Shown: piece after piece, positions 9,788 to 18,520 of the stretch
Layout of the letters: each line of letters begins with the position of its first letter
Position numbering within the stretch: position 1 is the first letter of the stretch
Program-made: the position numbers and the translations under genes
Notes under the pieces: generated by a model
What the model was told of the DNA's origin: nothing
What the model saw: the letters and a program-made list of their open reading frames with translations, nothing else
The model's database searches: none
Assembly (NCBI GenBank): GCA_013287135.1
Contig: JABDEK010000012.1
Location: 1-64,000, forward strand
Reading direction: 5' to 3'
DNA: 64,000 nucleotides
Source: Acidobacteriota bacterium
GTDB taxonomy: Bacteria > Acidobacteriota > Terriglobia > Acidiferrales > UBA7541

Positions 9788-10233
9788 TTGGAAGGTTTAA
9801 GACGAATGCTCCGTCAGATTCGTCCCGCATCGCCGTTTTGCAGATCTGGGAGAAATGCAGAGTTGATGAAAACAAGGTGGAGTCGCGGGGTGGGCACGCT
9901 TCGGCCCTTGAGAAAATCAAGGCGGATGCAAATGAATTGCAGCAGAACATGCGAGGTCTACAATCACATCGAACCCTGGCCAGCCCGTGGCAACAAGATG
10001 CCATCGACCGCATTACCGGACTCGCGAATGATCTGGCTGCGAACATGAACGCGGCCATCGATCGCCTGAATAAGAGCAAGAGTCCCTCCGCACCGCCGTA
10101 CCTTGAGTATCTAAAGGCGAACACGCGAATCGCTACTGATCTCGCAGATGAGATCGATGCAACCATCGATTACGCACAGAACAAGGCGAAGCTGGACAAC
10201 TTGCGTAAAAAGTTAGATGCGACCGCAAACTAA
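9788..10233 (+). pseudogene. Broken paralogue of the secreted protein at 42559
   Basis: From about 9897 to the stop, the translation (HASALEKIKAD, ELQQNMRGLQSHRT, SPWQQDAIDRIT, RIATDLADEIDATIDYAQNK) is nearly identical to the C-terminal two thirds of the intact gene at 42559-43101. Upstream, no signal peptide or start with a ribosome site is found in this frame. A relic matching the intact copy (AELMKT for AMQMET) appears in a neighbouring frame, so at least one frameshift lies near 9890. I therefore call it a recent duplicate that has lost its 5' part. A dyad site remains just upstream. Confidence 0.65.
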
Positions 10234-10280
10234 TGTTGTGAGAAGTTTCCTGAGAGCGCGACTAACACCCTCTGCCTTAT

Positions 10281-10294
10281 TGTAAAAACTGACA
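10281..10294 (-). promoter_or_regulatory. TGTCA-N4-TGACA dyad site 5 (one mismatch)
   Basis: The + strand reads TGTAAAAACTGACA; the - strand reads TGTCAGTTTTTACA followed by AT. It lies 79 bp before the FGE start. Flank asymmetry points away from FGE, so it is one of the weaker assignments. Confidence 0.45.
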
Positions 10295-10372
10295 GTACTC
10301 CAATGTTAGCCGTTGTGATAATTTCAGGTTTGCCTTCCGACGCATGTAGCACTTTGAAGGGAATCAAGTCCT

Positions 10373-11566
10373 ATGACAAAAAGAGGTCGCCAGGAGAGAG
10401 CTTCCAAGGTCTCGAGGCAATCAAATTCGCTGAAAATTGTTATATGCCTTGCGGTGTTGCTGGCTGGATTCGGCTTCTGGCGGTATGCGGGCCGTTCTGT
10501 CCAAGCGACCAGGACCGCGGCGTCGGTGGTGACGGCTGAAGGACCGTCCGCTGGCAACAGCAACTTTGCTCCGACAGTCGAAAACAAGAATGCTCCGGCG
10601 CGTTCTGGTCCCGAAGGGATGGCTTGGATTCCCGGCGGTGAATTCTCCATGGGTGCTCAGGATCCACCAGGTAACGACGCCGTGGGCATGCAGGCCACAC
10701 TAGATTCGCGTCCGATTCACCGTGTGTACGTGGACGGCTTCTGGATGGATAAGACGGATGTGACGAACGCCGAGTTCGCGAAATTCGTCAAGGCCACAAG
10801 ATACCTAACGGTTGCGGAACGGAAACCGAAGGCTGAGGATTTTCCCGGCGCACCACCCGAAAATCTGGTGGCTGGTTCTGTAGTTTTTTCGCCGCCTGAT
10901 CATCCGGTTTCGTTGAACGATCACTACCAGTGGTGGTCTTACGTCCACGGCGCGAACTGGCGTCATCCGCTGGGCCCGAACAGTAGCATCCAGGGGAAAC
11001 AGGACTATCCGGTCGTGCAGATTGCGTATGAAGATGCCGCCGCTTATGCAAAATGGGCCGGGAAACGATTACCAACTGAGGCAGAGTGGGAATTCGCCGC
11101 ACGAGGCGGGCTAAGTGGAAAACCCTATGTTTGGGGAGACGAGTTTCGGCCGGGCGGTAAGTGGATGGCGAACACCTTTCAAGGTCAGTTTCCGACTAAA
11201 GATACCGGAGAGGACCATTACGTCGGCATAAGTGGAGCTGCGCGGTTTCCAGCGAACGGCTATGGACTTTACGATATGGCGGGGAACGTCTGGCAATGGA
11301 CAAGTGACTGGTATCGGCCGGATTATTACCAGCAATTGGTCGAGGCTGGGGGCGTAGCACGGAATCCCGAAGGTCCCGATGCGCCGTATGATCCGTCCGA
11401 ACCGAACGAGCGAAAGAAAACTCATCGCGGCGGATCGTTTTTATGCACCGATCAATACTGCTCGCGATATATGGTCGGCACACGGGGCAAGGGCGAGGTT
11501 AGCACCGGCACAAATCACTTGGGTTTTCGCTGCGTGAAAGAGCCGTCATCACACCCCGCACAATGA
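10373..11566 (+). CDS. Formylglycine-generating enzyme (sulfatase-modifying factor), membrane-anchored
   Basis: A 397-residue enzyme that oxidises a Cys in sulfatases to formylglycine, the catalytic aldehyde. An N-terminal anchor (about 20-38) places the FGE domain (about 80-390) outside the cytoplasm. Seen: MAWIPGGEFSMG at 83-94, FWMDKTDVTNAEFAKFV, RLPTEAEWEFAARGG, MAGNVWQWTSDW, and the active-site Cys358 and Cys363 in GGSFLCTDQYCSRY, followed by NHLGFRC. The two Cys fit the copper-dependent, oxygen-using class of FGE rather than generic C-type-lectin-like relatives, which lack them. The two sulfatases at 19225 and 28040 carry the target motif and are likely substrates, inferred from co-occurrence. 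Confidence 0.9.
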   Translation: MTKRGRQERASKVSRQSNSLKIVICLAVLLAGFGFWRYAGRSVQATRTAASVVTAEGPSAGNSNFAPTVENKNAPARSGPEGMAWIPGGEFSMGAQDPPGNDAVGMQATLDSRPIHRVYVDGFWMDKTDVTNAEFAKFVKATRYLTVAERKPKAEDFPGAPPENLVAGSVVFSPPDHPVSLNDHYQWWSYVHGANWRHPLGPNSSIQGKQDYPVVQIAYEDAAAYAKWAGKRLPTEAEWEFAARGGLSGKPYVWGDEFRPGGKWMANTFQGQFPTKDTGEDHYVGISGAARFPANGYGLYDMAGNVWQWTSDWYRPDYYQQLVEAGGVARNPEGPDAPYDPSEPNERKKTHRGGSFLCTDQYCSRYMVGTRGKGEVSTGTNHLGFRCVKEPSSHPAQ

Positions 11567-11577
11567 ATCCCGCCTTC

Positions 11578-12087
11578 TCAGTCTGCGTTTGATTTGGACA
11601 TCGTTCCGGTTCGGAAGAACAGGGATCGAAAGTTGTCCTCGCCCAAAACTCGCTGCAATTCCCGGAATGCAAATAGAGGAATGAAAGTGCAAAATACGAC
11701 CAAACTGCGACAGATCAGGATATCCACACGGATTTGATGGAACGCGCTTGCGATCGTATCTCCGTGTACGAGTTGTTTGATCACTTCTTCGACGACGTGA
11801 AAAGCGAACACCAACAAGGTAAACAGAGCCGCCTTGTGCAGAGCTGAAACCACCAATCGTCGGCCTTCTTGCTTCTTCCCAAGGTGCGCGTATTCTCCGA
11901 TAAGAATGACCTTGGCGATCACAAGAGCGTTGATCAGCGCCGACCCATAACTGAAATAAGAGACATGAAACTTGCCCAACAAGACCGTACTGTAGGCCAC
12001 TACAGCGCAGAAGAAGAATGCCAGATACAAAGAGATTCCGGCAAATTCCTGACCCTCGTGAATGACTTTTTGCTTTATGTCTCTCAT
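11578..12087 (-). CDS. Small integral membrane protein of unknown function
   Basis: A 169-residue protein with four likely TM segments (about 19-40, 46-65, 85-105 and 125-146). The loop after the second segment is basic (HLGKKQEGRR) and ends on the cytoplasmic side. I do not recognise a family. GGGAGG lies eight bases before the ATG. It is divergent from the Crp/Fnr-type regulator, and a perfect dyad site lies 79 bp upstream in the same orientation, which makes it a good candidate for direct control by that regulator. It converges on the FGE gene with an 11-bp gap. Confidence 0.7.
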   Translation of the reverse strand: MRDIKQKVIHEGQEFAGISLYLAFFFCAVVAYSTVLLGKFHVSYFSYGSALINALVIAKVILIGEYAHLGKKQEGRRLVVSALHKAALFTLLVFAFHVVEEVIKQLVHGDTIASAFHQIRVDILICRSLVVFCTFIPLFAFRELQRVLGEDNFRSLFFRTGTMSKSNAD

Positions 12088-12165
12088 GCTAACCCCTCCC
12101 AGAAGGAGATGCGGTCCGCGCCTGCTGAAATCGAATGGTTGAACTACTGAAGTTCCTCTTGGAAT

Positions 12166-12179
12166 TGTCAGTTATGACA
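12166..12179 (-). promoter_or_regulatory. TGTCA-N4-TGACA dyad site 6, between membrane gene and regulator
   Basis: TGTCAGTTATGACA, both half-sites perfect, with AATT on its left so that it points to the membrane protein gene at 11578-12087. It lies 171 bp before the regulator start at 12351, so it could also serve autoregulation. Confidence 0.7.
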
Positions 12180-12276
12180 GTAAGTCGTTTCAGTCTGTTC
12201 AGAGGTCTGGCGAGCAATCCAGAAATTTGACTGGCATGTTGTGGCATACCGCGAAAACCTGTCACCTACTCCCTGT

Positions 12277-12292
12277 TGTACGTTGACGTACA
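12277..12292. promoter_or_regulatory. Palindrome TGTACGT-TG-ACGTACA before the regulator
   Basis: Seven-base perfect arms around a TG centre, 58 bp before the chosen regulator start. A dimeric regulator could bind it. It is a different sequence from the 14-bp dyad, so if it is real, a second factor acts here. Confidence 0.4.
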
Positions 12293-12350
12293 TAAGATGC
12301 GGTGGCATAATTCCCACCGTACTGAGGCTCCATACCCCGAGGTTCCCCCA

Positions 12351-13040
12351 ATGAGCCCGCCTCGCCGCTTACCGCGAACGCGGAATGCCCAAATACCGGC
12401 GAATCGTTTTGATGCTGTAGCCTTTTTAGCAAATACTGGTATCGGCAGGACCCTTCATCGATATAAACCAAAACAAACAATCTTTTCTCAAGGAGAGCGC
12501 CCGGACGCTGTGTTTTACATTCAGGAAGGCAGAGTGCGGGTCAGTGTGTTGTCTAAATTCGGTAAAGAGGCAACCATCACGCTGCTTGGTCCCGGCGATT
12601 TTTTGGGTGAAGGATGCATCGCCTCGGATCAATCAGTCCGCGTTTCGACAGCAACGGCTCTATCAAACTGCTCTCTCCTAAGAGTTGACCGGAATGAGAT
12701 GCTGCGCACGCTCCACGGGGAGAACATTTTCTCTGACATGTTCGTTGCATATGTAGTTAAACGTTACAACCGCACCGAAGCCGATTTGGTCGATCAGCTC
12801 TTCAATTCGAGTGAAAAGCGATTGGCACGAGCTCTACTAACCCAGGCCCGCTTCGGAAAAACCGGAAAGCCCCAAGCAGTGATACCAAATATAAGCCAGA
12901 AGACCCTCGCGGAGATGATCGGTACGACTCGCCAACGAGTGAATTTTTTTATGAACCGATTCAAAAGGCTCGGCCACATTAAGTACAACGATGGATTGCA
13001 GGTACATCGCTCGCTTCTGAGCGTCGTTCTCCATGAATAG
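12351..13040 (+). CDS. Crp/Fnr family transcriptional regulator
   Basis: The frame opens earlier, but ATG 12351 has GAGG eight bases upstream and gives a normal 229-residue protein. A cyclic-nucleotide-type beta barrel spans about 20-125 (FSQGERPDAVFYIQEGRVRV, GPGDFLGE), a dimer helix follows, and a winged helix-turn-helix covers about 155-225 (ISQKTLAEMIGTTRQRVNFF). The recognition helix has RQRV where classical Crp has RETV. Only two cysteines are in the sensor half, so no Fnr-type 4Fe-4S cluster is expected; the Arg-Ser pair that binds cAMP phosphate in Crp is not apparent. The effector is unknown. It is the best local candidate to bind the recurrent dyad. Confidence 0.85.
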   Translation: MSPPRRLPRTRNAQIPANRFDAVAFLANTGIGRTLHRYKPKQTIFSQGERPDAVFYIQEGRVRVSVLSKFGKEATITLLGPGDFLGEGCIASDQSVRVSTATALSNCSLLRVDRNEMLRTLHGENIFSDMFVAYVVKRYNRTEADLVDQLFNSSEKRLARALLTQARFGKTGKPQAVIPNISQKTLAEMIGTTRQRVNFFMNRFKRLGHIKYNDGLQVHRSLLSVVLHE

Positions 13041-13345
13041 TGAAGTGTTGCTTGAAGCTATAAGCGTTCTCATCAATCGGCATCATTTCATTATGAATAT
13101 TCAGGTACCTGTCCTATAGTGGACACCTAGTTTATTGTAATTTTTCTAAACTTTCGCCAGCGTTCCAGGCCAAACACCGAGAAACTGTTTTGAATCTAAA
13201 TCGGCGAGTTCGTCCGTCGAGGACCTGTTGTCTCTGGAAAAAAATGAAAGCTGCGAACTTAGGGATAGGGGTAATGTTCGCACGGTACTGTAGGGTTTTC
13301 CCCTATGCGATTTTCTGCGACTGTTTTCTTCCTGGAAGGTGAGTA
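13041..13345. other. Intergenic stretch before the MASE1 kinase
   Basis: No gene is seen. Two dyads are present: TGTCC and GGACA around TATAGT at 13110-13125, and ATAGGGG (13265-13271) facing CCCCTAT (13300-13306). Either might be a binding site for the downstream two-component system; neither resembles the 14-bp dyad. Confidence 0.35.
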
Positions 13346-16300
13346 ATGGATGCCGTCAGTCGCTCCTCATGGAACCTCTGGGAGCCGAATTCCATTTTTC
13401 GCGCAGCCACTTTAGTTTGTGCTGTTGCCGGCTTAGCTTACCTAGCTGCAAGGCTCGGAGGTGCACTGGTCTTATATCCCCAAAACGTTTGGCCGCTGTG
13501 GCCCGGTTGCGCACTTATCGTGTCCGTATTATTGCTGGTACCGCGTAAGAGCTGGTTACCACTCATCGCCGCAGCTTTTGCAGCATTTGCTATCTACGAT
13601 CTGCAGGCGGGTGTGCCGGCAGGCATGATTCTCCGCCTGATTCTCGCTGACGTGGTAGAAGTCGTCTCGGTAGCCTTGTTGGTCAGCTATTCCTTCAAGG
13701 GAGTGCCCAAGCTAGATAGCATAAGGGCTCTGACCAAGTATTCTTTCTTTGCAGCATTCGTAGCGCCCATCGTTGCATCGTTTCTCGGGGCGCTTGCCTG
13801 GCATGGCAGTTATTGGATTAGTTGGAAGGTTAGCTTTTTATCGGAAGCCATAGCTTTCCTAACTGTCCCGCCTGCTATTTGGGGATGGGCGAGCGGGAGT
13901 TCGGCACGGCCACGGAAATCACATGCGTACTGGCTCGAAGCGGGGGCGCTGCTTTTCGCGCTGATGCTTTTTGGATGGTTAACTTTCGTAGCACTCAAGA
14001 CCAGCAGTCCGCCTATACTGCTTTATTGTTTCGTACCCTTTCTGCTGTGGGCCGCTTTACGTTTCGGATTGACAGGTGTAGCTACTTCGATGCTTGTCAT
14101 CGCCTTACTGTCGATTTGGGGCGCTATCCACGGACGTGGTCCCTTCACCGGGCAAGGAACGCTCGAAAATGTATTATCGCTGCAACTATTTTTATTGTTC
14201 GCAACAGTGCCCTTTATGGTCTTCGCGGCCCTTGCCGAGGAGCGCCAAAGAACAGTAGCGGACCTGCGGGAAGACGAAGAGCGAATACGCTTGGGGATGG
14301 CAGCCGCCAAAATGATGGGGTGGGAATGGGACATCAAGAGCGGGCGCAACCCTTGGTCCGGTGAGACGCGTACAGTGATGGGGATGTCGTCGGCCGATAC
14401 CTCTGGCTCCATACAGGATTTTTGGGATCGTGTGCATCCGGAAGACTATGATCAACTTTCGAAGGCTCTTGAAATTGCAAAACGGGACCACCTGGAGTTT
14501 GAACACGAATTTCGCGTGATTTGGCCAGACAAGACCGTGCACTGGCTGCGGTCGGCAGGCAGATTTTTCTATACAGTCCGGGGCGTGCCTGAACGCATGA
14601 TGGGTGTTTTGCGAAATATCACGGTTCGCAAGCTTGCGCTCGAGGCGGTGCGGCAGAGAGAGGCGGAACTCAGGGAGGCTCAGCGCCTGGCTAAGATTGG
14701 TAGCTGGAAGTGGGATATTGAAACCGATACGGTGATTTGGTCAGAAGAACTGTATCGGATCGCTGGACGCGATCCTAATCTGCCGGCGGTGAGCTATCAG
14801 GAACATCGAGAACTCTACACGCCCGAAAGCTGGGAACGGCTGCAACGCGTTGTAGAAGAAGTATTACGGACGGGAACCCCATACGAACTCGACCTGGAGA
14901 TGATTCGCTCGGATGGGGCCAAACTATGGCTCGTGGCTCGCGGCGAGGCGCTACGCGATTACACGGGGCGCATCGTGCACCTCCACGGCACAGTGCAGGA
15001 CATCACCGAGCGCAAGCGAGCGGAAGAAGAACTGCGCGAAAGCGAGGAAAGGTTTCGCAGCGTCTTCCAGGATGCTGGTGTAGGTATGCTGATTGTTTCA
15101 CCGGAAGGCCGTTTTTTTGCCGGCAACCAGGCATTTTCTAAATTCATTGGATATACAGAAGAGGAACTTCTGGGCCTTACGGTTCAGTCGATCACGCATC
15201 CGGACGACTGGCCGATGTTTTCGCAGAGGTTAATACAAGCACTCTCGGATGGGCTCTGCTTCCAAGGCGTGGAGGAGCGCTATTTGCACAAGAATGGACA
15301 AGTGCTTTTTGCGGAATGCAGTGCTTGCGTGATCCGAGATGTCGACGGCAAGCCTCAGTACTTTGTTGCCGAGGTGATAGATATCACGGGACGCAAGCGA
15401 GCTGACCAGACTCTGCGCGAGAGCGAAGAACGCTTTCGCTTAGTCGCCGACAAAGCTCCAGTTTTGATGTGGATGTCCGGAAGGGAGAAGCTGTGTACTT
15501 TTTTCAACCAAGGCTGGCTAGACTTCACCGGCCAGTCGATGGAGCACGAGATCGGCGAAGGTTGGGTCGCGGGGGTGCATCCCGAAGACCTGACGCGTTG
15601 TCTCGGAATCTACGAAGCTGCGTTTGACGCCCGGGCCGACTTCGAGATGGAGTATCGGCTGAGACGCTTCGATGGCAAATATCGATGGATTGTTGACTAT
15701 GGCGTGCCCAGGTTTGAATCCGATGGCTCCTTCTGTGGCTATATCGGGTCTTGCATTGATATTACGGACCGCAAGGTGTCCGAAGCGTCACTCGAAGAGT
15801 TAAGCGGACGCTTGATCAATGCTCAAGAGCAAGAACGTACCCGTATCGCCAGGGAACTGCACGACGACTTCAGCCAGCGCCTGGCTCTTCAGGGAATCGG
15901 CCTAACCCAGTTATGGAAGAAACTTCCCGAGACAGAAGTGGAGGAGCGAGCTAAAGTTCAGGAGCTAATGAAGAGAACCCAGGAAATCTCTTCCGATTTG
16001 CATTCGCTCTCCCATCAACTGCACTCCAGCAAGCTCGAGCATGTCGGCCTGGCGTCTGCCTTGAAGGGCCTTTGTGAGGAAATGAGCTCGAGATTTAAGA
16101 TTAAGATTGAGTTTACCGAGCGCGCAATTTCCTGCGAAATCCCGAAGGATGTGGCGCTGTGTCTCTTCCGAATTAGTCAGGAAGCCTTAGGCAACGTGGT
16201 TAAACATAGCCGGGCTGAGCAAGCCCGGGCTGAGCTCTGTGACGAAGATAATGAAATTCGTCTGCGGATCGTGGATGCTGGTGTGGGTTTTGATCCTGCG

Positions 16301-16456
16301 GCGCTCAACGGAAAAACGGGATTAGGACTGATCAGTATGCGCGAACGACTTCGACTGGTAGGCGGAAGACTTGCGGTACAATCCGCGCCCATGCTTGGCA
16401 CAGAAATTGTCGCCGAAGTCCCGTTGTCTGTCTTTACTAATTTGAGTCAGAGTTAA
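13346..16456 (+). CDS. MASE1 sensor histidine kinase with four PAS domains (HisKA_3 type)
   Basis: A 1036-residue membrane kinase. The N-terminal 300 residues hold about eight hydrophobic segments of the MASE1 sensor type (ARLGGALVLYPQNVWPLWPG). Four PAS/PAC units follow at about 310-425, 440-555, 565-685 and 690-810 (each ending near ITERKRAEEE-like linkers). The dimerisation domain is of the NarX/DegS kind with phosphoacceptor His839 in ARELHDDFSQRLA, and the ATPase has DAGVGFDP and GLGLISMRERL. The NarL-type regulator 27 bp downstream is the evident partner. The stimulus, possibly redox or a small molecule sensed through PAS, is not known. Confidence 0.92.
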   Translation: MDAVSRSSWNLWEPNSIFRAATLVCAVAGLAYLAARLGGALVLYPQNVWPLWPGCALIVSVLLLVPRKSWLPLIAAAFAAFAIYDLQAGVPAGMILRLILADVVEVVSVALLVSYSFKGVPKLDSIRALTKYSFFAAFVAPIVASFLGALAWHGSYWISWKVSFLSEAIAFLTVPPAIWGWASGSSARPRKSHAYWLEAGALLFALMLFGWLTFVALKTSSPPILLYCFVPFLLWAALRFGLTGVATSMLVIALLSIWGAIHGRGPFTGQGTLENVLSLQLFLLFATVPFMVFAALAEERQRTVADLREDEERIRLGMAAAKMMGWEWDIKSGRNPWSGETRTVMGMSSADTSGSIQDFWDRVHPEDYDQLSKALEIAKRDHLEFEHEFRVIWPDKTVHWLRSAGRFFYTVRGVPERMMGVLRNITVRKLALEAVRQREAELREAQRLAKIGSWKWDIETDTVIWSEELYRIAGRDPNLPAVSYQEHRELYTPESWERLQRVVEEVLRTGTPYELDLEMIRSDGAKLWLVARGEALRDYTGRIVHLHGTVQDITERKRAEEELRESEERFRSVFQDAGVGMLIVSPEGRFFAGNQAFSKFIGYTEEELLGLTVQSITHPDDWPMFSQRLIQALSDGLCFQGVEERYLHKNGQVLFAECSACVIRDVDGKPQYFVAEVIDITGRKRADQTLRESEERFRLVADKAPVLMWMSGREKLCTFFNQGWLDFTGQSMEHEIGEGWVAGVHPEDLTRCLGIYEAAFDARADFEMEYRLRRFDGKYRWIVDYGVPRFESDGSFCGYIGSCIDITDRKVSEASLEELSGRLINAQEQERTRIARELHDDFSQRLALQGIGLTQLWKKLPETEVEERAKVQELMKRTQEISSDLHSLSHQLHSSKLEHVGLASALKGLCEEMSSRFKIKIEFTERAISCEIPKDVALCLFRISQEALGNVVKHSRAEQARAELCDEDNEIRLRIVDAGVGFDPAALNGKTGLGLISMRERLRLVGGRLAVQSAPMLGTEIVAEVPLSVFTNLSQS

Positions 16457-16483
16457 GACAAAACGCTGTAGGAGGAAGATATC

Positions 16484-17122
16484 ATGAAGCGCCCACGTGT
16501 ACTGCTTGCAGACGACCATCAGATGTTGCTGGATGCGCTCGAGAGTCTCCTGGAACCCACCTATGAAGTCGTGGGCTTGGTAACCGATGGACGTGCGCTT
16601 CTGAAAGCTGCCGAGAAGTTGCGACCTGACATCATCGTACTCGACATCGCGATGCCCCAGTTGAACGGGCTGGATGCCGGCCGACAACTCAAACAATCAA
16701 TACCGAGCATAAAGCTCATCTTCATGACAATGAACGAAGATCCTTATCTGGTAGGGGAAGCGTTTCGAGCGGGTGCTTCGGCGTACTTGCTTAAGCAGGC
16801 AGCAGGGCTAGAGCTAAACGAGGCAATCCAGAGAGTACTGAAAGGTGGTTCCTATGTAACGCCGAGTGTGGCGAAAGGTCTCGGCGATATCTCTACGAGA
16901 GATCCGAAGAACCGTGAGCTCGCGCCCGAGCCTACTGCGCGGCAGCGGGAAGTCATTCAATTATTGGCGGAAGGCCGCACCATGAAAGAAATAGCAAGCC
17001 TTCTCTACATTACTCCGCGGACCGTCGCTGCTCACAAGTACACCGCTATGGAATTGTTACACGTAAAGACTAGCGCCCAGTTGATACAGTACGCCATCAA
17101 GCACCGGATCATCTCCGTATAG
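16484..17122 (+). CDS. NarL/FixJ-type response regulator
   Basis: A 212-residue DNA-binding regulator. The receiver (about 4-120) has Asp10-Asp11, phosphoacceptor Asp54 (VLDIAMPQLNG), Thr in FMTMNED and Lys in YLLKQAAG. The LuxR-type helix-turn-helix (about 145-205) has PTARQREVIQLLAEGRTMKE and TPRTVAAHKYTAMELL. AGGAGG precedes the ATG. It is co-transcribed with the MASE1 kinase and is its probable phosphate acceptor. Target promoters are not visible. Confidence 0.92.
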   Translation: MKRPRVLLADDHQMLLDALESLLEPTYEVVGLVTDGRALLKAAEKLRPDIIVLDIAMPQLNGLDAGRQLKQSIPSIKLIFMTMNEDPYLVGEAFRAGASAYLLKQAAGLELNEAIQRVLKGGSYVTPSVAKGLGDISTRDPKNRELAPEPTARQREVIQLLAEGRTMKEIASLLYITPRTVAAHKYTAMELLHVKTSAQLIQYAIKHRIISV

Positions 17123-17284
17123 CCTCAACCATTTTTTCACTCCCGATTGTAAATTCTACCAATAGCAATAGACCTCAATTGCGCTCATGTTGGTTGCAGA
17201 GGAAATGCTCCGCTGTGAGTGAAAAACGCCAGGCAGGGATAACCCCCGCAGGCTCAACTTGCAAGTAGCCAGAGGCAAACTTTC

Positions 17285-17692
17285 ATGACTCGAACGCGCG
17301 TGGTAGTGGCGGAGGATCTTCCTCCCGTATTGACCACAGTGGTCGCTCTGTTGCGAGAGTCATTCGATGTTGTTGACAGCGTCACCGATGGCCGAGCGGC
17401 TTTGGCAGCAACGCTAAAGCTCGAACCCGACTTAGTAGTACTGGACATCTCGATGCCGCTCATGAGCGGAATTGAAGTGGCGCAAGAGCTGAAGAAACTA
17501 GGGAATAAGGCCAAGATCGTGTTCCTCACCGTGCATGAAGACACTGACATTCTGAACACTTGTCATGCCGCAGGAGGACTGGGTTACGTAGTTAAGCTGT
17601 TCATGGAAACTGATTTGATTCCAGCGATGAATGAGGCGCTAGCTGGCCATATGTTTACGTCCAATTTTCCTTCCCAGCAAGACGTGGTTTGA
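17285..17692 (+). CDS. Stand-alone receiver domain protein
   Basis: A 135-residue receiver with no output domain. Acidic Glu10-Asp11, phosphoacceptor Asp54 (VVLDISMPLMSG), Thr in VFLTVHED and Lys in GYVVKLF are all present, so it should be phosphorylatable. It is similar to the receiver of the upstream NarL-type regulator, including the shared VTDGRAAL segment, and may be a duplicate that lost its DNA-binding half. It could act as a phosphate sink or shuttle for the MASE1 kinase. The spacing of 162 bp leaves room for its own promoter. Confidence 0.85.
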   Translation: MTRTRVVVAEDLPPVLTTVVALLRESFDVVDSVTDGRAALAATLKLEPDLVVLDISMPLMSGIEVAQELKKLGNKAKIVFLTVHEDTDILNTCHAAGGLGYVVKLFMETDLIPAMNEALAGHMFTSNFPSQQDVV

Positions 17693-17760
17693 GCGCGACC
17701 TGCGAAACTGCAAGAGCTAAACAGCGTCAGAATTCGCGATGTGTACAAGGAGAAAAGAAG

Positions 17761-18375
17761 ATGAGACAGAATCACTTTAGTTTCAAGTTTCTGTTGCGAT
17801 TAGCCGTTCTCTGTTTCTCGGCATTTGCCGCGTCAGCGGGTCCCATCCGAGCACAGGGACCTCCCGTTTTCGTGATTACGCCGGTAGAAAGTTCCGTTAA
17901 GTTCGGCGTGGATGCGTCTGTGGCTATAAAAGGGGACTTCAACAAGTGGGACGCCACGCTAACATTTACGTCGCCGGATCTTTCGACAGGTGTATTAGAT
18001 GTCAAGATTCAAGCAGGCAGTGTGAATACCGGCAGCAGCATGAAAGACGGCAAGCTGAAAGGCAAGGACTTCTTCAACGTCGAGCACGATCCGTTGATCA
18101 CGTTTAAGTCAACGAAGATTGTACAGACCGGTCCCGACACTTTCGAAGTAGATGGCGACTTTACGATACGCGGAGTTACCAAACCCGAGAAGCTCATACT
18201 GACGCTTTCCGGGAAAGGGACCGGCTCCGGCGAGGTGAATGGAACCATGGCATTCGACCGCAAGGACTACGGCATGAACAGTGGCATTCCCTTCATCAAG
18301 ATTGCCGATCGCGTTGAGGTAACCGTTGACCTCAAAGCGAAACGAGTCAGCGGACCTCCGGTGAACTTAAAGTGA
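17761..18375 (+). CDS. YceI family periplasmic protein
   Basis: A 204-residue secreted lipocalin-like protein. The frame opens at 17689, but ATG 17761 has GGAG upstream and begins a signal peptide ending near IRAQ. The YceI fold is evident: VESSVKFGVDASVAIKGDF, LDVKIQAGSVNTG, KGKDFFNVEHDPLITFKS, FTIRGVTKPEKLIL and a closing strand VEVTVDLKAKR. YceI proteins bind isoprenoid-like amphipathic molecules in the periplasm and are often induced by base or osmotic stress; the ligand here is unknown. No dyad site precedes it. Confidence 0.9.
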   Translation: MRQNHFSFKFLLRLAVLCFSAFAASAGPIRAQGPPVFVITPVESSVKFGVDASVAIKGDFNKWDATLTFTSPDLSTGVLDVKIQAGSVNTGSSMKDGKLKGKDFFNVEHDPLITFKSTKIVQTGPDTFEVDGDFTIRGVTKPEKLILTLSGKGTGSGEVNGTMAFDRKDYGMNSGIPFIKIADRVEVTVDLKAKRVSGPPVNLK

Positions 18376-18520
18376 TACCCACGGATCGTCGGATGCTCGA
18401 TCCGCCAGTGGCGCGAACATTTTGTGAAAAGTCAAATTTGTCTATCCATAAAATCAAAAGGCCCACGCACTGCGGACCTGGTCAATGCTGTCGTTCGGGA
18501 ATTTATTACCGGAGGGTAAA

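Noticed and set aside
17221-17284. Possible shared operator between the kinase and lone-receiver promoters (AGGGATA)
   Set aside because: Only seven bases are shared and the surroundings differ.
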